From contig OZ022345.1 of the NCBI GenBank assembly GCA_963989245.1, forward strand, positions 53,133,352 to 53,197,351: a stretch of DNA of 64,000 nt. Direction: 5' to 3'. The translations under genes and the position numbers were made by a program. This document shows positions 13,145 through 25,677 of the stretch, in pieces. The DNA comes from Nansenia antarctica (lineage: Eukaryota; Chordata; Actinopteri; Argentiniformes; Microstomatidae). The notes under the pieces were generated by a model. That model worked only from the letters and a program-made list of their open reading frames with translations, had not been told where the DNA came from and ran no database searches. Positions within the stretch are counted from its first letter, which is position 1. Each line of letters starts with the position of its first letter.

Positions 13145-16100
13145 TCACCAGAACTCTTCATCCGCTTGTTCGTGAGCAAATGAAACGATGCTAGAGAGAA
13201 CAAAGTGAGACGTGTTCCTTAGTACAGACTAAGTTCTTAATAATTAAAAATACATTCTTGATCAATTGGCCCTCAATTAATGATTAAAGCGACGACAATG
13301 ACTGGCATCAGAGGATCCTTTTCTTTTGAAAGGAGTTAGGAACCCCCGCTGGCATACTTTGTCTAGCATATTAAGATCTAGTTAAAGCAATCCTGTGGTC
13401 TCATTTTCATCTCAGAGTTACTGTACCTGTCATTGTTCTCCTCTGACAAACTCTCAGGGTTACTGTACCTGTCATTGTTCTCCTCTGACAAACTCTCAGG
13501 GTTACTGTACCTGTCATTGTTCTCCTCTGACAAACTCTCAGGGTTACTGTACCTGTCATTGTTCTCCCCAGACAAACTCTCATGGCTCTTGGGTTCTGGC
13601 TCTGCTTTTTCAGGGCTCTGAAAAACAAACACAATCACACATTTACAGTAACAACAAAGCTTTTCAGTGGTTTTGTTGATGGTGTCCTGTGTGTGTGTGT
13701 GTGTGTCTCTCAGCTGTGCACGCTGACTCACTCTTGCCTCCAGGACCATCATGTACTTCTGAAGAGGATCTACATCTGAGGACGGGGTCTTCCACTCAGC
13801 AGGCTCTGCCACATCCTGCTCTTCTCTCTCTCCTTCTTCTTCTTGTCCATGCTGCTGCACCTCTTCAAAAGGCTACAGAAGAAAAGAAGGTCCTCAATTA
13901 ATCAAAGCTCATTAGACAGAGAGAAATAGAACAGTGAAGTGGACAATGATAGTGTAACTTGATAGTAGATAATCCCTACCTTTTCTTGCTCCAATCTTGC
14001 AAGTTCTCTCAGCTCCCTCTCCTGGGCTTCCTCCCTTTCCAGTTGTCGTCTTTCCTCTCTTTCTCTCCTCTCTTGTTCCCACCTCAGCTCCTCCTCTTCT
14101 TCTTCATCATCATCATCATCCTCTTGTCTGACAGGTTCATCGAGAGTTTGTTGGACTTCTACAAAGAGAAACGTGTTAACTCGAGTCTAGGCGGAATACA
14201 TTGTTATGGTAAGCTCTGAAACTTGCCAAAGAGTTACAAATGATGGGCCAGGACATAATTGAGTATGGCCATTATGGGTGTGGTGAAGGCTGGGTCAGTT
14301 AAACGTTGAACGTTTTATAGATGGAGGGGGGGGAGGGGGCGGGGGTCTGCTCACTCACCCCCCTTCGTCTGCGTGTGTGTCTGTGTGTCTGTGAGGTCCC
14401 ATGGGGCCCGTGGAGGGGAGCCAGAGTGCCCGTCAGGGGCCTCCTCAGAGACAGGGATGGCCGTGTCCAGGAGCAGCTCTGGAATATGGCCAGGCTCTGG
14501 AGGGAGACACACACAAAGAGGCCCTTTATGCTGGCCCATAATGCAGGAGGCCTGCGACAGAATACATAATCAGCTGCCCTTCATCTTCACCATTGTGCAG
14601 GGCCCCTGAAAGGACACTACAGGCCAGTCACACATTCATAAAAAAAATCATTTGGGAACCACCATAACTAGTAGAACATTCATAGGCAACCTGTGTGCAT
14701 TCATATAGAAAACAAAATCAAATAATTTCTTCCTGTTTCTTCATGTTAATACCAATTTGGATATCTATTATTATAAGCTTAGAAAGTATTTTGGACGGGA
14801 TCCACAATCACGTAACCAAGAGAGGTTTCACAAATCACCAGAAGTATGAAATCAACAAATGTGTTTAGAACATTTGCTAGGCAGACAGATGGCGTACTCG
14901 AAGCACCCTTGGCTGATTGGCACCGAAGCAGCAGTGAGATCTTAAGATGCTTCACATCAATTGGTGGAAGCATGCAATGGATTTACAAACACACAGATCA
15001 ATAATTTGAGTCTGCCAATTTAAATGATGAATTAATTAATTTAAACTAGATGCTGACCAGTTTTGATATATATACGTACTGTTATATGCCACTGGTAAAA
15101 AATGCAACAGCATAAACCAAGCCAATCGTGTAGTTTTGGGGGTGTTACCGAAGGTCCTCCTCTCCCTCCCACAATGCCATTAGTGTCTACAGCAGAAGTG
15201 GGGAAAGGCACAGGTGCTGTGTGTTCAGGAAGCAAGACATGCTGGGAACACTGAGGGATTGTCATCCCTGCTCCACGTCCTACAGAGAGGGCTTCTGCTA
15301 TCCCTCATACACTGCAGCTATAAATAGACCTCTGCTTCATGTGGTCCAGGGATTTAGGTGTGAGGTCCATCGTAACTCAGTACAATGGTTATGGTCAAGA
15401 GGGCTTACACTATATAGTGGAGAGTGGAATACTATGACTGAAAAGCTTTGCAAACACATCAATCGTATTTGCAGTGTGGTGATTTCTTTTTCCAGGGCAG
15501 ATTGGATCATAATGAAAGACAGACTGGGTTTCAAGTTAATCCCACTGCTGGAGCTACTAGTTAGCACAGACAAATGGACTGAATAGTCATTGTGATTACA
15601 ATGGTCTAAACGCCGTCAAAAAGATAGAGGAACAATGAAAACAGAAAGCGTAGAGAGAACAGAAACCGTAGAGAACACACCCCCAGCACACCAGGAAGAC
15701 AGTGTACACCAGTTGTGTCAGATGTAGTCACACACAGCAGGGTGAACACAAACACAGGATATCAACACTGTCTATTTGCAGTACCTGGCAAGGGCTCAGT
15801 GAGATCTTCAATGGTTATCTTTTCAGGCTGAGGGGAAGACTCCGAACTTGAACCTGAGAAGATGTTTTGTACCTGCGGTGGGCTGAAGAAAATAAAAGAC
15901 ACAAGTGTTCACTGAAACTCTGCTTTCGGGTTGGGAGATGTTGTAGTAGTGCCCTTCCCCCTCTGAGGTGAAGGCTGGTGATACTGTACCTGTGTTGGTC
16001 TCGTGCTGTGCTCTTCATCTGAGGACTGCGAGGCGGACTGAGGTCAGAGGAGAGGTCTCCTGGGGATAGCTGCCTCTCAGGAGACAGACCAGGAAACGGC

Positions 16101-17861
16101 ACAGACGATACCTCAGGTTCTGATGATTAGAGGAAGAGCAATAGTTAAAGCATACAGCAGCAACAGGAATACAACATCTGTTCTGTCCGTTTTAAGATTT
16201 TAAGAGTTTAAAATATGTTACATTATAGTTTACAATGTGCGATATTAACTGATCCATTTAATCCTCAGTGATTAATGTAATAAAACTCAAGGACAAGTGG
16301 TGTGAGCAATACATTCTTTCCACGACTCGTGTACAGTTCATTTAATAGCAGTGCAGACCTTGGTACATCAAATCCCTTTGAAGTGAAACGACACAGTAAA
16401 ACACAGTGCTCAGACAGGAAGCGGTTACCTTCCACAGGCTCTGTCTGACGCTGCCTCCTGGAGAGGGAGATGGGGGTGGAGGACAGGCGTCTGGCGGGGG
16501 GAGAGCTGCTCTCCTGGGGGGGTCTGTCTCCTGTAAACGGGGGCTCACTGAAGTCCAGGGACTGGAGGCCATGGTCACTCACTGGGCCTGGGAACTGAAA
16601 CTTGACCTGCTCTTCAGCAAAGGTCACTCTGGGCTGTGGGGGCGGTGGGGTTCTAGTGTGGTGGGGGGAGTGTTGCCTCTGGGGTGAGAGAGGTCTGTGA
16701 GAGACCTGGGGTCGCTTGGGTGAATGAGGGCGAGAGTGCTCATGAGAGACATGTTGCCTTTGAGGTGAGTGGGGTCGGTGTGAGACTGGTGCTCTCTGGG
16801 GGGATTGAGGTAGTTGTGAAACGGGTGCTCGCTGGGGGGAGAAAGGTCGTGGGGGCAGCATGTGTGCTACGGCATTGTGTACTGCCCTCTGCTGGTAGTT
16901 CCTATACGCCTCCTCAAGAGTCTCAGCCTCCTTCTCCAGCTCTCTGATCCTGGCCTTGGCTCCAGCCACCAGCTCAGTGTCGGAGTCTGGGGAGCTGCTC
17001 CGGCCCCAGTGGCTCCTGCTGCGCCCACGAGAGGGCAGCACACCTGCTTCAATCACATCATCATAACCTGCCCTGCCCCTGCCCCTCAGCAGCCCCGTGT
17101 CCACATAGATGTCAGGGGGTACCAGCTTATCAGAGCTGAGGTCCAGCACTGAGCGGTCCACGAGAGAGGGTTTAGGGTTACGCAGCACTTCATTCTCCAG
17201 AGCTGACCCAATCATCACACAAGATCACACAGTGCCAAGAGGTGGAAAAAGGGAATCAAAAAAGAAAAGGGGAGAGAAAAGGAAGAAAGTTTAAGGGAAA
17301 AGAAGAAAGACCCACCACCGTAAGGAATCAGATTAGAAGACTTGATTTGTAATCTGATTCAAGATGATTCGACAGATTCTAAAGTGGCTTCCTCGTCTTG
17401 TCTCCTGTCCATTATCTTCACTAACTACAAAAAAGCAGTTCAACAAACACCTATTGGAGGACTTCCAATTGTTCCAATTTCTTAGGATCAGTGCGGAAGA
17501 ATAACAGGGCACAATGTAAGAAAGCCACAATTAACTATAAGACTAAATCGGTGTCTGCACAAGCTATGCATCTGCACCATGCAAAGTACATAGTTGTGTA
17601 GCAGAGGTGCTACTATGGAACTAGGAGGAGCTACAGTGGAACTATGCACTATTCAAACACAGTTTATAGTAACTAGCAATTAAGAACAAGCGATAGGGAC
17701 CATGCACACTCAGTCAAGTGTACCTAGTTGTGTTTGGCGAAGCTGTGTCTTGACCTCCTCAAGATGGGTGGTCATCCACTGGGTCCTCTCCTCACACTCA
17801 ATGAGCTGGGCCTTTATCTGGGCACAGCGCTCCACCTGGACAGGCAGACGCACAGACAAGG

Positions 17862-17905
<44 letters not shown>

Positions 17906-20900
17906 CAAGTATAATAGTCAAGATCCTTCAACAGGTCCAAGAGAAAACACAGACCCAAGACTTGGCCATAGCCATTGAATAAACCAGAAGCGGCATGACA
18001 GATGTCCAGCACGTGTTAAAGAGAAGTGACTACGTTGTTTGTTTCCCACACTTTCTATGTGTCACTGACCTCACTGTGGAGCTGTGCCTGCAGCACCTGT
18101 TTCTGGTTGTCAAATTCCTCCTCATCCAGTCTCCTGGCACTCTGCAGCCTCCTCAGCTCCGTCTGCAGGGCCAGCTGCTCCGCTGACGGCTTGCCTAGAT
18201 CTAGAGAGGTGGGTCACAACATCAGCTTACACATTAAAGCACTCATTTCTGCAGTGTCAGAGGACACACATTTCATTTTGCAACTGTGAACATGAATACT
18301 TTTTGAAAAGCACTGAAGGGATGTTTTGTGCCAAAGGGGTGAGGTGAAAATCAGAAGTGAGGTGACTCTGTCTATGAGATACACACCCGTTAATCTCCTA
18401 GGCTACATTTGGCTGACATGATGATGCTTTGGGATGGTTGTGTGGAGCACTGAACACATGGTACTGTGTGCTTAATGAAGCCTACTGTTAGTGAGGATGA
18501 GAGAGGCCCACTGATCCCCTGTCTGCTCCTCTGACAGGAAGGGCATTGTGGGCCTCAGAGAGAGGGGGGTGAAGCGTTGGTGCTCAGCCCTCAGTAGAGA
18601 GGGCCCTCTGTCCCTCCAGGTCCCTCCACTCCCCTCAGTTCCCTGGCCCGGGCCACTACCCCACTACCCGACTACCCACCTCCCTCCTCCCCCAGCTTTC
18701 ACTTCACAGAGCTGTCTGTAAAGCCACCGCCAGACACTGCAAAGAGGCCCTGCATTGACAGGCAGGACACATCCACAAAGACTCAACCACAGAGCCAAGA
18801 CTGAATGCTTCACACTACAGTGCGTTTCCAGACACTATACAAGTAACACCACAAACCGTTGAATGTCTCAAAAATAAATGCCTTCTCTGGGCTATGAAAA
18901 AGAACCCTACATAAATGTTGTTATGCATTCTTTTCAAAATCCATACACATGCCTATTTGAGAAGGAGTGGTCTACTTATGAGAATAAGAATCCACTTTTG
19001 TCCTAAAGAAAGCAAAAGGTTACACTCATTTCCCATACAACATCTGGGCTTGAACGTTTGAAGAACCCCACCTGTAAGGGAGAGGCCATGGGTCAGGTTA
19101 TCACTCCTCTCACCTGCTCGTAGGAACTGATTCTCTTCATGGGTTTCCTCCTGTTGCTTCCGCAGCAGCCTGAGTTGGCCATGCAGCTCCACCCTCTCTC
19201 TCCTCAGGGTGGGGTAGTCACTCATGGTTTCCAGCCTCTCCCTCAGAAGCTCATTCTGCTGGCTCAGTAGGGAGGCCTGTGTCTGGGACGTGTCCAGCTC
19301 CGTCTACACACAGCAGCACATGCACAGGATATTCAGCCATATTTGATATGAAACGGATCAATCTCAATCATTCACACAGAAGATGGTTTCAGAATTGAAA
19401 AGAGACATCTACTGAGACAGCCATAGCATGAACTAAAAAGCAGCCCCCTTAGCATTCAAACGGTTTACCTGTAGTCGCCTCAACTCAGAGCAGGCTGCGT
19501 TGTGTTCCTCTAGTTTTGCATTGAGTGCAGCCGACTCCTTCTGTATGAAATCAGTTTCCACTGAGAAAAAAAGAATATGTTTAGAGATAATACATTCACA
19601 AGTTGTACTGTACAATATGATATACAGGATGCATTGATAAAGCGTATACACGTACACACGTACACACACACCTTTGTTTCTTCTCTCATTTTCCGTAAGC
19701 TTTTCAGTCCTTTTGATGTACTCCTCCTTCAACTCAAGCTGATACCTTATAATTACAAATAAATACAAAACAACACATTACATGACATAAAAGGACGGAT
19801 GGTAATATCATTCCTTTAGTCCTATGTCTCTTAAAAAATCACTCTATATCATGGATTGTAACATCAATATTAACCACCAATCACAGAACCAGTTGCCTAT
19901 GGTATGGCAAAGACAGTGCATAGCGTGGTTGGGTTACTGCATTGATTTAAATCGCTTGCCTTGGGCTTCTTGTTGCTCAACCTCAGTGGCCAGTCTTACA
20001 GCATGTTACACTAATGCTTACTGTCAGCTAAACATAAATACTGTGTGGTTGTAGGGTTTAAGAGGTGATAGATCTGTGATGGGAGTCAAAGTTAGATAAT
20101 GATGACAGAAAGATTTTCATCTCCATGTATAAAGCAGTATCATGCTCTGTATACAGTAGCATCTTCCCTAACACCCCGTTATCAAATCTATCACAGAGGA
20201 AGCAACAATATGACAAACCAACAACATCAATAATGAAGAAAAAAAAAAGACTTATGCTAGGGGTCATAGAGTCACAATTGTCAGTGATGGAATGGTCCAA
20301 ATATACAACATCAATACGACATCAAGGTGGATCATTGGCCTACATTTCTGTTTACACATGAGTGACACCCTCTGGATAGACAGAGAATAGCTGTTCCACT
20401 ACAATCATTCCATGTTGGTAGTAGGTAAAGTAAGCCGATACACCAATTTTATTCCACCTCAACAAAGGTACATGTTGAAAGACTAAGTATGGTGTTTGGT
20501 TGAATACCACATAATCAAATTACCGTGAAAGCTCATTCTTCAACTTTTGGTCATAGGTGTCCTCCATCGTCTTGACTACAGTCTCTCTTCTCCTCAGCAT
20601 TTCCTCCACGGTCTTAGTCTTCTCCTCCTGAATTTTGCAGGTTCTGTGGTCAACATGCATTCTGTGAGTAACATTAATAAACTAACCCTGGTTACCTTGG
20701 GACAAAGCGATGATTCAGCAACATTATCATGGTGATAACAACATGATCTTACTTCTCAAAAGCCTCATTCCTTAGCCTCAGCTCTGTTTCTCTATTCCGA
20801 ATGGTTCCAATTTCTTTTAGGACGGCTTGTCTTTGCATATAGACATTCTTTTCTTCAATCTGAAAGTAGAAACAGCATAAACAAATAAAGCAGCATGTGG

Positions 20901-22642
20901 CAAATGTAATACTAAATGGCTATTGAATCAGTGTAAGATCAATGTTTGGAGTGCCATGTACCTCTTGTTGTTTTTGTAGTCGGTCAATTGCATTTTTCTC
21001 CCTGTTGATCAACGCCTCTGCCTTCAACTCAACAGTCCTCTCCATATCCTGTCTCAGCTCCAACATTTCTTTACGAGATTTCTCTTTTTCTTCCATCTTT
21101 ACTTTGGCTATTTCCATATCTTTAAAATGCTGTAGCTGAGGGTAGCATAACACCAAATTAAAAATACCACAAAACATACTCAGAAATATGGTAATGGCTA
21201 CAGACTTTGAGGAGGAGATTTACATACCTTTGCATTCATCTCTGCTTGCACCTGTGCTTCAATGTCTTTCCTGTATGCAGTAAGCTTAGCTTCATATGAA
21301 ACCCACTTGTCTCCTTTGTAACTGAGGGCTTCATACTCCTCATCAATCATTTTCATCTTGTCGACTGGGAAGGGAACAGAAACTTATTACATACAACTTT
21401 ACAAGACAGCAAGGAGGGTCTGCCAATCTATGACACCTGGGTCAACTTGAGAGAGCATTTCATACCAAGAGATTCTCTATAAATGGGTGTAGTGGTGGTG
21501 GTCTGAGTGTCCGCATCACAGTGTTCTCCGTGCAAGTGATGGTCAGTTAGTTCCATGAGAAGGCTCATCAAGAAACCTAAAAGAGACGTCAATCGGGGGA
21601 CATGACAGGATGTCTGTGAGCCAGCCGTCACATGACCTGATGGGCCAGGGCAGTTGGAGATAAGAATCAAGCAAAAATCACAACATGCAGCGTACCTTTA
21701 TTATCTGTCTGTGTCTTTGATGCCTGTTGACAAAATTCAATGAAACATTATTGTCGTCATGAGAACAAACAATAATCAATATCTGATTAATTCATATTAC
21801 AAGGATGTTTTCATTACCAGAGATTTGTAAAGGCTTGAGCAGGGACTGATTTTCATGAGGTGAAGAAGGTCTCTGGCTGTGAAAACCTTGAGAGATGATG
21901 ATGATGACAGCATTAGGGGATAAGGTTTTTTTTCTGTATCTGAATGTCTTACATTCAAATTATGCAAGCACAATCGATCGCACAATAAACATGACAGTGC
22001 TCACTGCTCACCTTGTCTTTTCCCAGACCGCATTCAGGGTAAAACACAGACATGGTATACTCATATCCTGACTGTCGTAGGTGGTCAGCCACCAGACTGT
22101 TAGAGGCTGTGACAAGCAGAGAGTCTGACTTCACAAGGACTGGCCTGGGAACGGTTTCTCCTCTCAAAACGGGGTGCCCCAACTCATGGATCAACTGATT
22201 ACGAAGCTGTGTCTAGAAGGAGCATGGTATCAAGGGGGTAAGATAGTAAGTAAGTAAGTAAAGCTTTATTTATATAGCACCTTTCATACAAGAAATGCAG
22301 CTCAAAGTGCTTTACAACAGGAATAAGAACATAAAGTCAATATAAAAACATATATATGCATAGAATGAATATAAAAGCAGGGGAAAACACACCAACTTAA
22401 ATCCTTTGCCTATGAAAATATGTACTACCACTTGCCTAATGGCAAGACTGGGCTTTATTTTATTTTATTTTATTTCCACACCAGATAATGCAATTAATTT
22501 GAGCATCAAAGGTTCAAAACTCATGGTTTAAATTAATACTCACTTTGAGAGTGTCAAGCACTCCTCGATTCTTAAAGGTTTGATAAAGCCTCTTCCTCAG
22601 CTCGTCTGGGGAGAAAGCGGCTTCCTCCTTGGCAACAGACAT
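13145..22642 (-). CDS. ofd1: OFD1 centriole and centriolar satellite protein
   Basis: Component of centrioles and centriolar satellites required for distal appendages and ciliogenesis (family knowledge). Coding exons in gene order: 22642-22544, 22212-22012, 21886-21818, 21723-21696, 21576-21466, 21364-21228, 21135-20962, 20859-20753, 20643-20524, 19745-19672, 19560-19469, 19303-19114, 18200-18070, 17835-17724, 17202-16429, 16119-15990, 15882-15785, 14496-14359, 14158-13980, 13872-13732, 13617-13427, 13190-13145. These sum to 3342 bp, 1113 residues. LisH motif at about residues 15-45 (LRKRLYQTFKNRGVLDTLK region), long coiled coil at about 190-550, then a Ser/Pro-rich region with repeated SPQR motifs, a Glu-rich helical stretch, and an acidic tail ending EEFW, like the vertebrate end. 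An AG acceptor ends at 22649, 6 bases upstream of the ATG, so a non-coding first exon is likely. The longest isoform is somewhat longer than the roughly 1010-residue human protein because of the repeats. Confidence 0.92.
13413..13580 (-). repeat. ofd1: 42-bp coding minisatellite in ofd1 (4 units)
   Basis: Four near-identical 42-bp units encode tandem copies of the 14-residue ESLSEENNDRYSNP (first copy SGENN, last copy NSE). Each unit contains AATGACAG followed by GTACAGT, a possible splice donor, so the exon that starts at 13617 could end at 13553, 13511, 13469 or 13427. All four leave phase 2, which the last exon (13190) accepts. No other GT follows before an in-frame stop at 13378-13380. 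Confidence 0.85.
16640..16860 (-). repeat. ofd1: SPQR-type peptide repeats in ofd1 exon 15
   Basis: On the minus strand the reading frame shows at least six degenerate copies of a Ser-Pro-Gln-Arg unit (for example SPQRAPVS, SPQRQHVS, SPKRPQVS). The spacing is irregular, about 10-17 residues. The unit is basic and proline-rich, unlike the coiled coil before it. This looks like local expansion in a disordered region. Confidence 0.75.
17863..17902. repeat. (CA)n microsatellite in ofd1 intron
   Basis: Pure CA dinucleotide run in the intron about 30 bases upstream (gene sense) of the exon ending at 17835. Confidence 0.9.
22244..22345 (-). mobile_element. L2-type LINE 3' tail fragment in ofd1 intron 1
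   Basis: An AAGT tandem, then a segment reading TTTATTTATATAGCACC ... CAAAGTGCTTTACA on the plus strand. The same tail word occurs at 39080-39140 and, weaker, at 63463-63510. Its reverse complement is the conserved 3' end of fish L2/Maui-type LINEs. There is no coding part, so the copy is severely 5'-truncated. Confidence 0.65.
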
Positions 22643-22648
22643 GTTGAC

Positions 22649-23373
22649 CTGCGTCAGGAAACAGAATGGATTTTTAGGAATCAACGCTAGAAATAGATAG
22701 CTGCCATTCTCGTGAGAGTCCTATTATACTGCTGTGTACAATGACAAACAGTAACAGTAATAACAAACAGTGTTTTACTGTAGGTGTTTACATAAACACC
22801 ATTCAATCGATATAGGGGTTTAAATCGCTTGCCTAGTAACCGAACAGCGTTCTCCAATGAAGTGCCCACGGTTTTGAATTCAACTGTTATTATTTTAGTT
22901 CCGGGTTCACAGTTATGACGTTGGTGAATGTTTTCAATCAGATGAACTATGAGAACGTTTATCACAATAACAGATAATAAAACGTTATTCTAAATATGAC
23001 TAAATATGTGTTTGGAATGCATGAAACAAAAATAGTTGTATTCAAGCAAATATGTTAATGCATTTTTTTAGTCTTAAACAACTTTTTTTTGTTTCGTCAT
23101 CAAACATCGACAGCATTCACAGGGTGGCTTCTGCTGAGAAAGACAGGTAAACAAACCCGTGTCAAATGGATCAAATGATACATTTCCTTCTGTTTTGAGC
23201 GTCATGTCAATATCTGTTTTGAATTATTTGTGTAACAATATTGCATTTGTTGTTTTGCTATGTTTAGCTCGCCGAAAAAAATCGTAATATTTGCTAGCTA
23301 GCTAGCTATCCCTACTGTAAAATAGTTGCTTGGTTTGGGAAAGCTGCTAACACTGAATTCGTTGACTATTTAG
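22649..23373. promoter_or_regulatory. Shared ofd1/trappc2 promoter region with X-box-like site
   Basis: The two start codons lie 760 bp apart, head to head, the same arrangement as in human. A donor at 23145/23146 (GACAG|GTAAAC) and an acceptor at 23373 define a likely non-coding trappc2 first exon and intron. On the ofd1 strand an acceptor at 22649-22650 suggests a non-coding ofd1 exon upstream. At 22828-22840 the minus strand reads GTTACTAGGCAAG, a near match to the RFX X-box (GTHNYY, short spacer, RRNAAC) with the last base off. X-boxes are typical of ciliary genes. Confidence 0.55.
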
Positions 23374-23401
23374 GTCAAGGCGCAATTGTTAAAAAGCAAC
23401 G

Positions 23402-24573
23402 ATGTCTGGCAGTTTTTATTTTGTCATGGTTGGTCATCACGACAATCCTGTCTTTGAAATGGAGTTCCTGCCCACTGGTAAAGCTGAGTCAAAGGTAGGC
23501 TATTCGTTTTATTATGTTTATGAATATGTCTTACTTTGTTATACCCTTTCCTAATAAGATTGATATCATTTTTGATTTACCATTATCGTTATCGTTGACA
23601 GGTCTGGAAATATGGGCTCATCGCCTCATTACTATGTGATGTATTTGTCCTGTACCAAACAGAGGTTAATGTAGGCTGATCCATTTGCACTGACTCACTA
23701 TCTCAAACAAGCTGATCAAACAGATCCTCAGAACATTTGGTTGTGGTCTCGGTGGATAACTCTTTTGAAATAACATCAACATGTGTCTATATTGGTAGTA
23801 TTGATAATATGTATTCCTGTACCCATGAGGTATTACATATATAGGGAATAATGACGTTTTATGTCAGATTTAGACTACTCCAATCTGTCTTAATCTGTTA
23901 ACAGGATGACCATCGTCACTTGAACCAGTTCATTGCACATGCAGCCCTGGATCTGGTGGATGAAAACATGTGGCTGTCTAACAATATGTATTTGAAAACT
24001 GTGGACAAATTTAACGAGTGGTTTGTTTCTGCCTTTGTCACTGCAGGACATATCCTTTTTCTGGCTACAACCTAAAGGCAGCCCTGTGAATTGTAGGCTA
24101 CATAATGCATAGGGATAGGGGTTCAGTCAGCAATGTAGATCAGGAGAATTATTAAAATATAATACATTCCAAGCATGCCACGTTTTCTTTAGCCATTTAC
24201 ATTTTTCCAAAAGTGACTTACCAGGCCAAAGACAAATGGCCTGGTTATGAGTGGTGGAGATGTGTAATATGTCCTGTCAATCAACCGTATTCCTTAACAC
24301 ACTTTTCTACATATGAGATTAATCATGCTTCATGATGTCCGACAAGAAGATGGAATTAAAAACTTCTTTAATGATGTGTATGATTTATACATAAAGGTGA
24401 GTTCCCGCTCTGAGCACATACAGTTACACTAAACATGAATTTACATTTGGTTAATGAATTGTGCTCTCTTCCAGTTTGCAATGAATCCTTTTTATGAAAC
24501 CAACGCACCGATCCGTTCCACGGCATTCGACAGAAAAGTGCAGTTCCTTGGAAAGAAGCATCTTCTGAACTGA
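23402..24573 (+). CDS. trappc2: TRAPP complex subunit 2 (sedlin)
   Basis: Longin-fold subunit of the TRAPP tethering complexes acting in ER-to-Golgi traffic and collagen export. Coding exons: 23402-23494, 23905-24049, 24311-24396, 24475-24573. They total 423 bp, 140 residues, the usual family length. The protein starts MSGSFYFVMVGHHDNPVFEM, contains DENMWLSNNMYLKTVDKFNE and ends KKHLLN. It is nearly identical to recalled vertebrate TRAPPC2, so start and frame are secure. The second coding intron (24050-24310) is a U12-type AT-AC intron. A non-coding exon is likely upstream (donor at 23146). Candidate polyadenylation signal AATAAA at 25484-25489. Confidence 0.96.
24050..24310 (+). other. trappc2: U12-type AT-AC intron in trappc2
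   Basis: The exon ends GCAGGAC and the intron begins ATATCCTTTTT, the minor-spliceosome 5' consensus. TTCCTTAACAC at 24290-24300 matches the U12 branch consensus, and the intron ends CTAC (AC) at 24310, 10-12 bases after the branch adenosines. Joining gives GGA CAT ATG AGA, the conserved Gly-His-Met-Arg. No GT-AG alternative restores this conserved junction. Confidence 0.95.
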
Positions 24574-25677
24574 TTGATGACCTACCTGTTCTATGATGAA
24601 TGTGATTTGTTTTTGAAATATCTCAGAACATCTGTTGCGTGTACTGTATTTCATGATTTGAAAAAAGTATTATTACTTTTTTGATACTTACCATTGTATG
24701 GATGACTATCATAATTCCCCTGTTATGGAACATTATTGCGTAGTGAATGGATGGTCATGTGTGATTGACAGACTGGTATAGTTTGATAATAATGACTTGG
24801 TCTGTATAAACCCTCTCTTAATCATGAATGAACTTGGTTAATATAAAGTTTGATTTATGTTGATGTTTGCAAGATGTTTCACTGCCCAGTTTATTTTTAT
24901 TTTTATTAAATACATATGATTATTGATTATACTGAATTCCTCTGAAATTCTTCCTGGTACACATTCTGTGCCATGGCAAATTGTTCCACTGAACATTGAC
25001 TGACACAGAGACAAGCATCCATGGAACTTTGGTCCAGTCTTCTGCCCTGTCATAAGATCTGTTTAACTACCCCAGGACCTGCCAACATAATGGTTATTTA
25101 AATGATCAATACAGACAAAAGCCAATACAGACAAGGTAACACACACCACCTGACTCACATTATCAACTTAACTGAAATCTACTGACAGGACTGAGCCGTG
25201 AATTGTCTGCCTGTATTGGATTTAAATATTGTATGTATGAAATAATCATTCACACCACACTAGAAAATGACTTAGTGCTTAAGTCTTAGCCTGTCGTACT
25301 GTTTTTCTAAGTGTATGTTTACTGTGTTGGTACTTAGCTTTTTGTATAAAAGAGAAAAAAAAAAGAAATATGTCTTCAGAGAGTATATTTCATAGAGTTT
25401 TTATTTAAATAGTTTTTTCCATTCAACTTGCATTCCAGTCATTCTAGACCACATTGTGTATAGCAATGTGAAAGATGAGCAACAATAAAACTGTCCTCAA
25501 TGCAATGTAATGAGATCAATCAATAAAGAAGAGGAATTGGCAATGTACAATACTACAACATTGCACAATAACTTTTGAACGTTTTAGTATCAAAACTATA
25601 TTAATGTGTAAGAAAATGAAATCAATATTTGAATTATGCATGTTATGCATTATCTAATGCATGTTAGATGTAAACAG
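24574..25677 (+). other. trappc2 3' UTR and intergenic DNA
   Basis: AT-rich and without recognised coding sequence. AATAAA occurs at 25484-25489 in a context that could end the trappc2 mRNA. Other A/T-rich signals at about 24903 are possible. Confidence 0.5.

Noticed and set aside
13378..13426. ofd1 ending in the minisatellite exon at the in-frame stop 13378
   Set aside because: The last exon at 13190-13145 gives a tail like vertebrate OFD1 in matching phase, so splicing is more likely. A retained-intron isoform remains possible.
16406..17152. Plus-strand frames opposite the large ofd1 exon
   Set aside because: Shadows of the GC-rich, well-supported ofd1 coding exon on the other strand.
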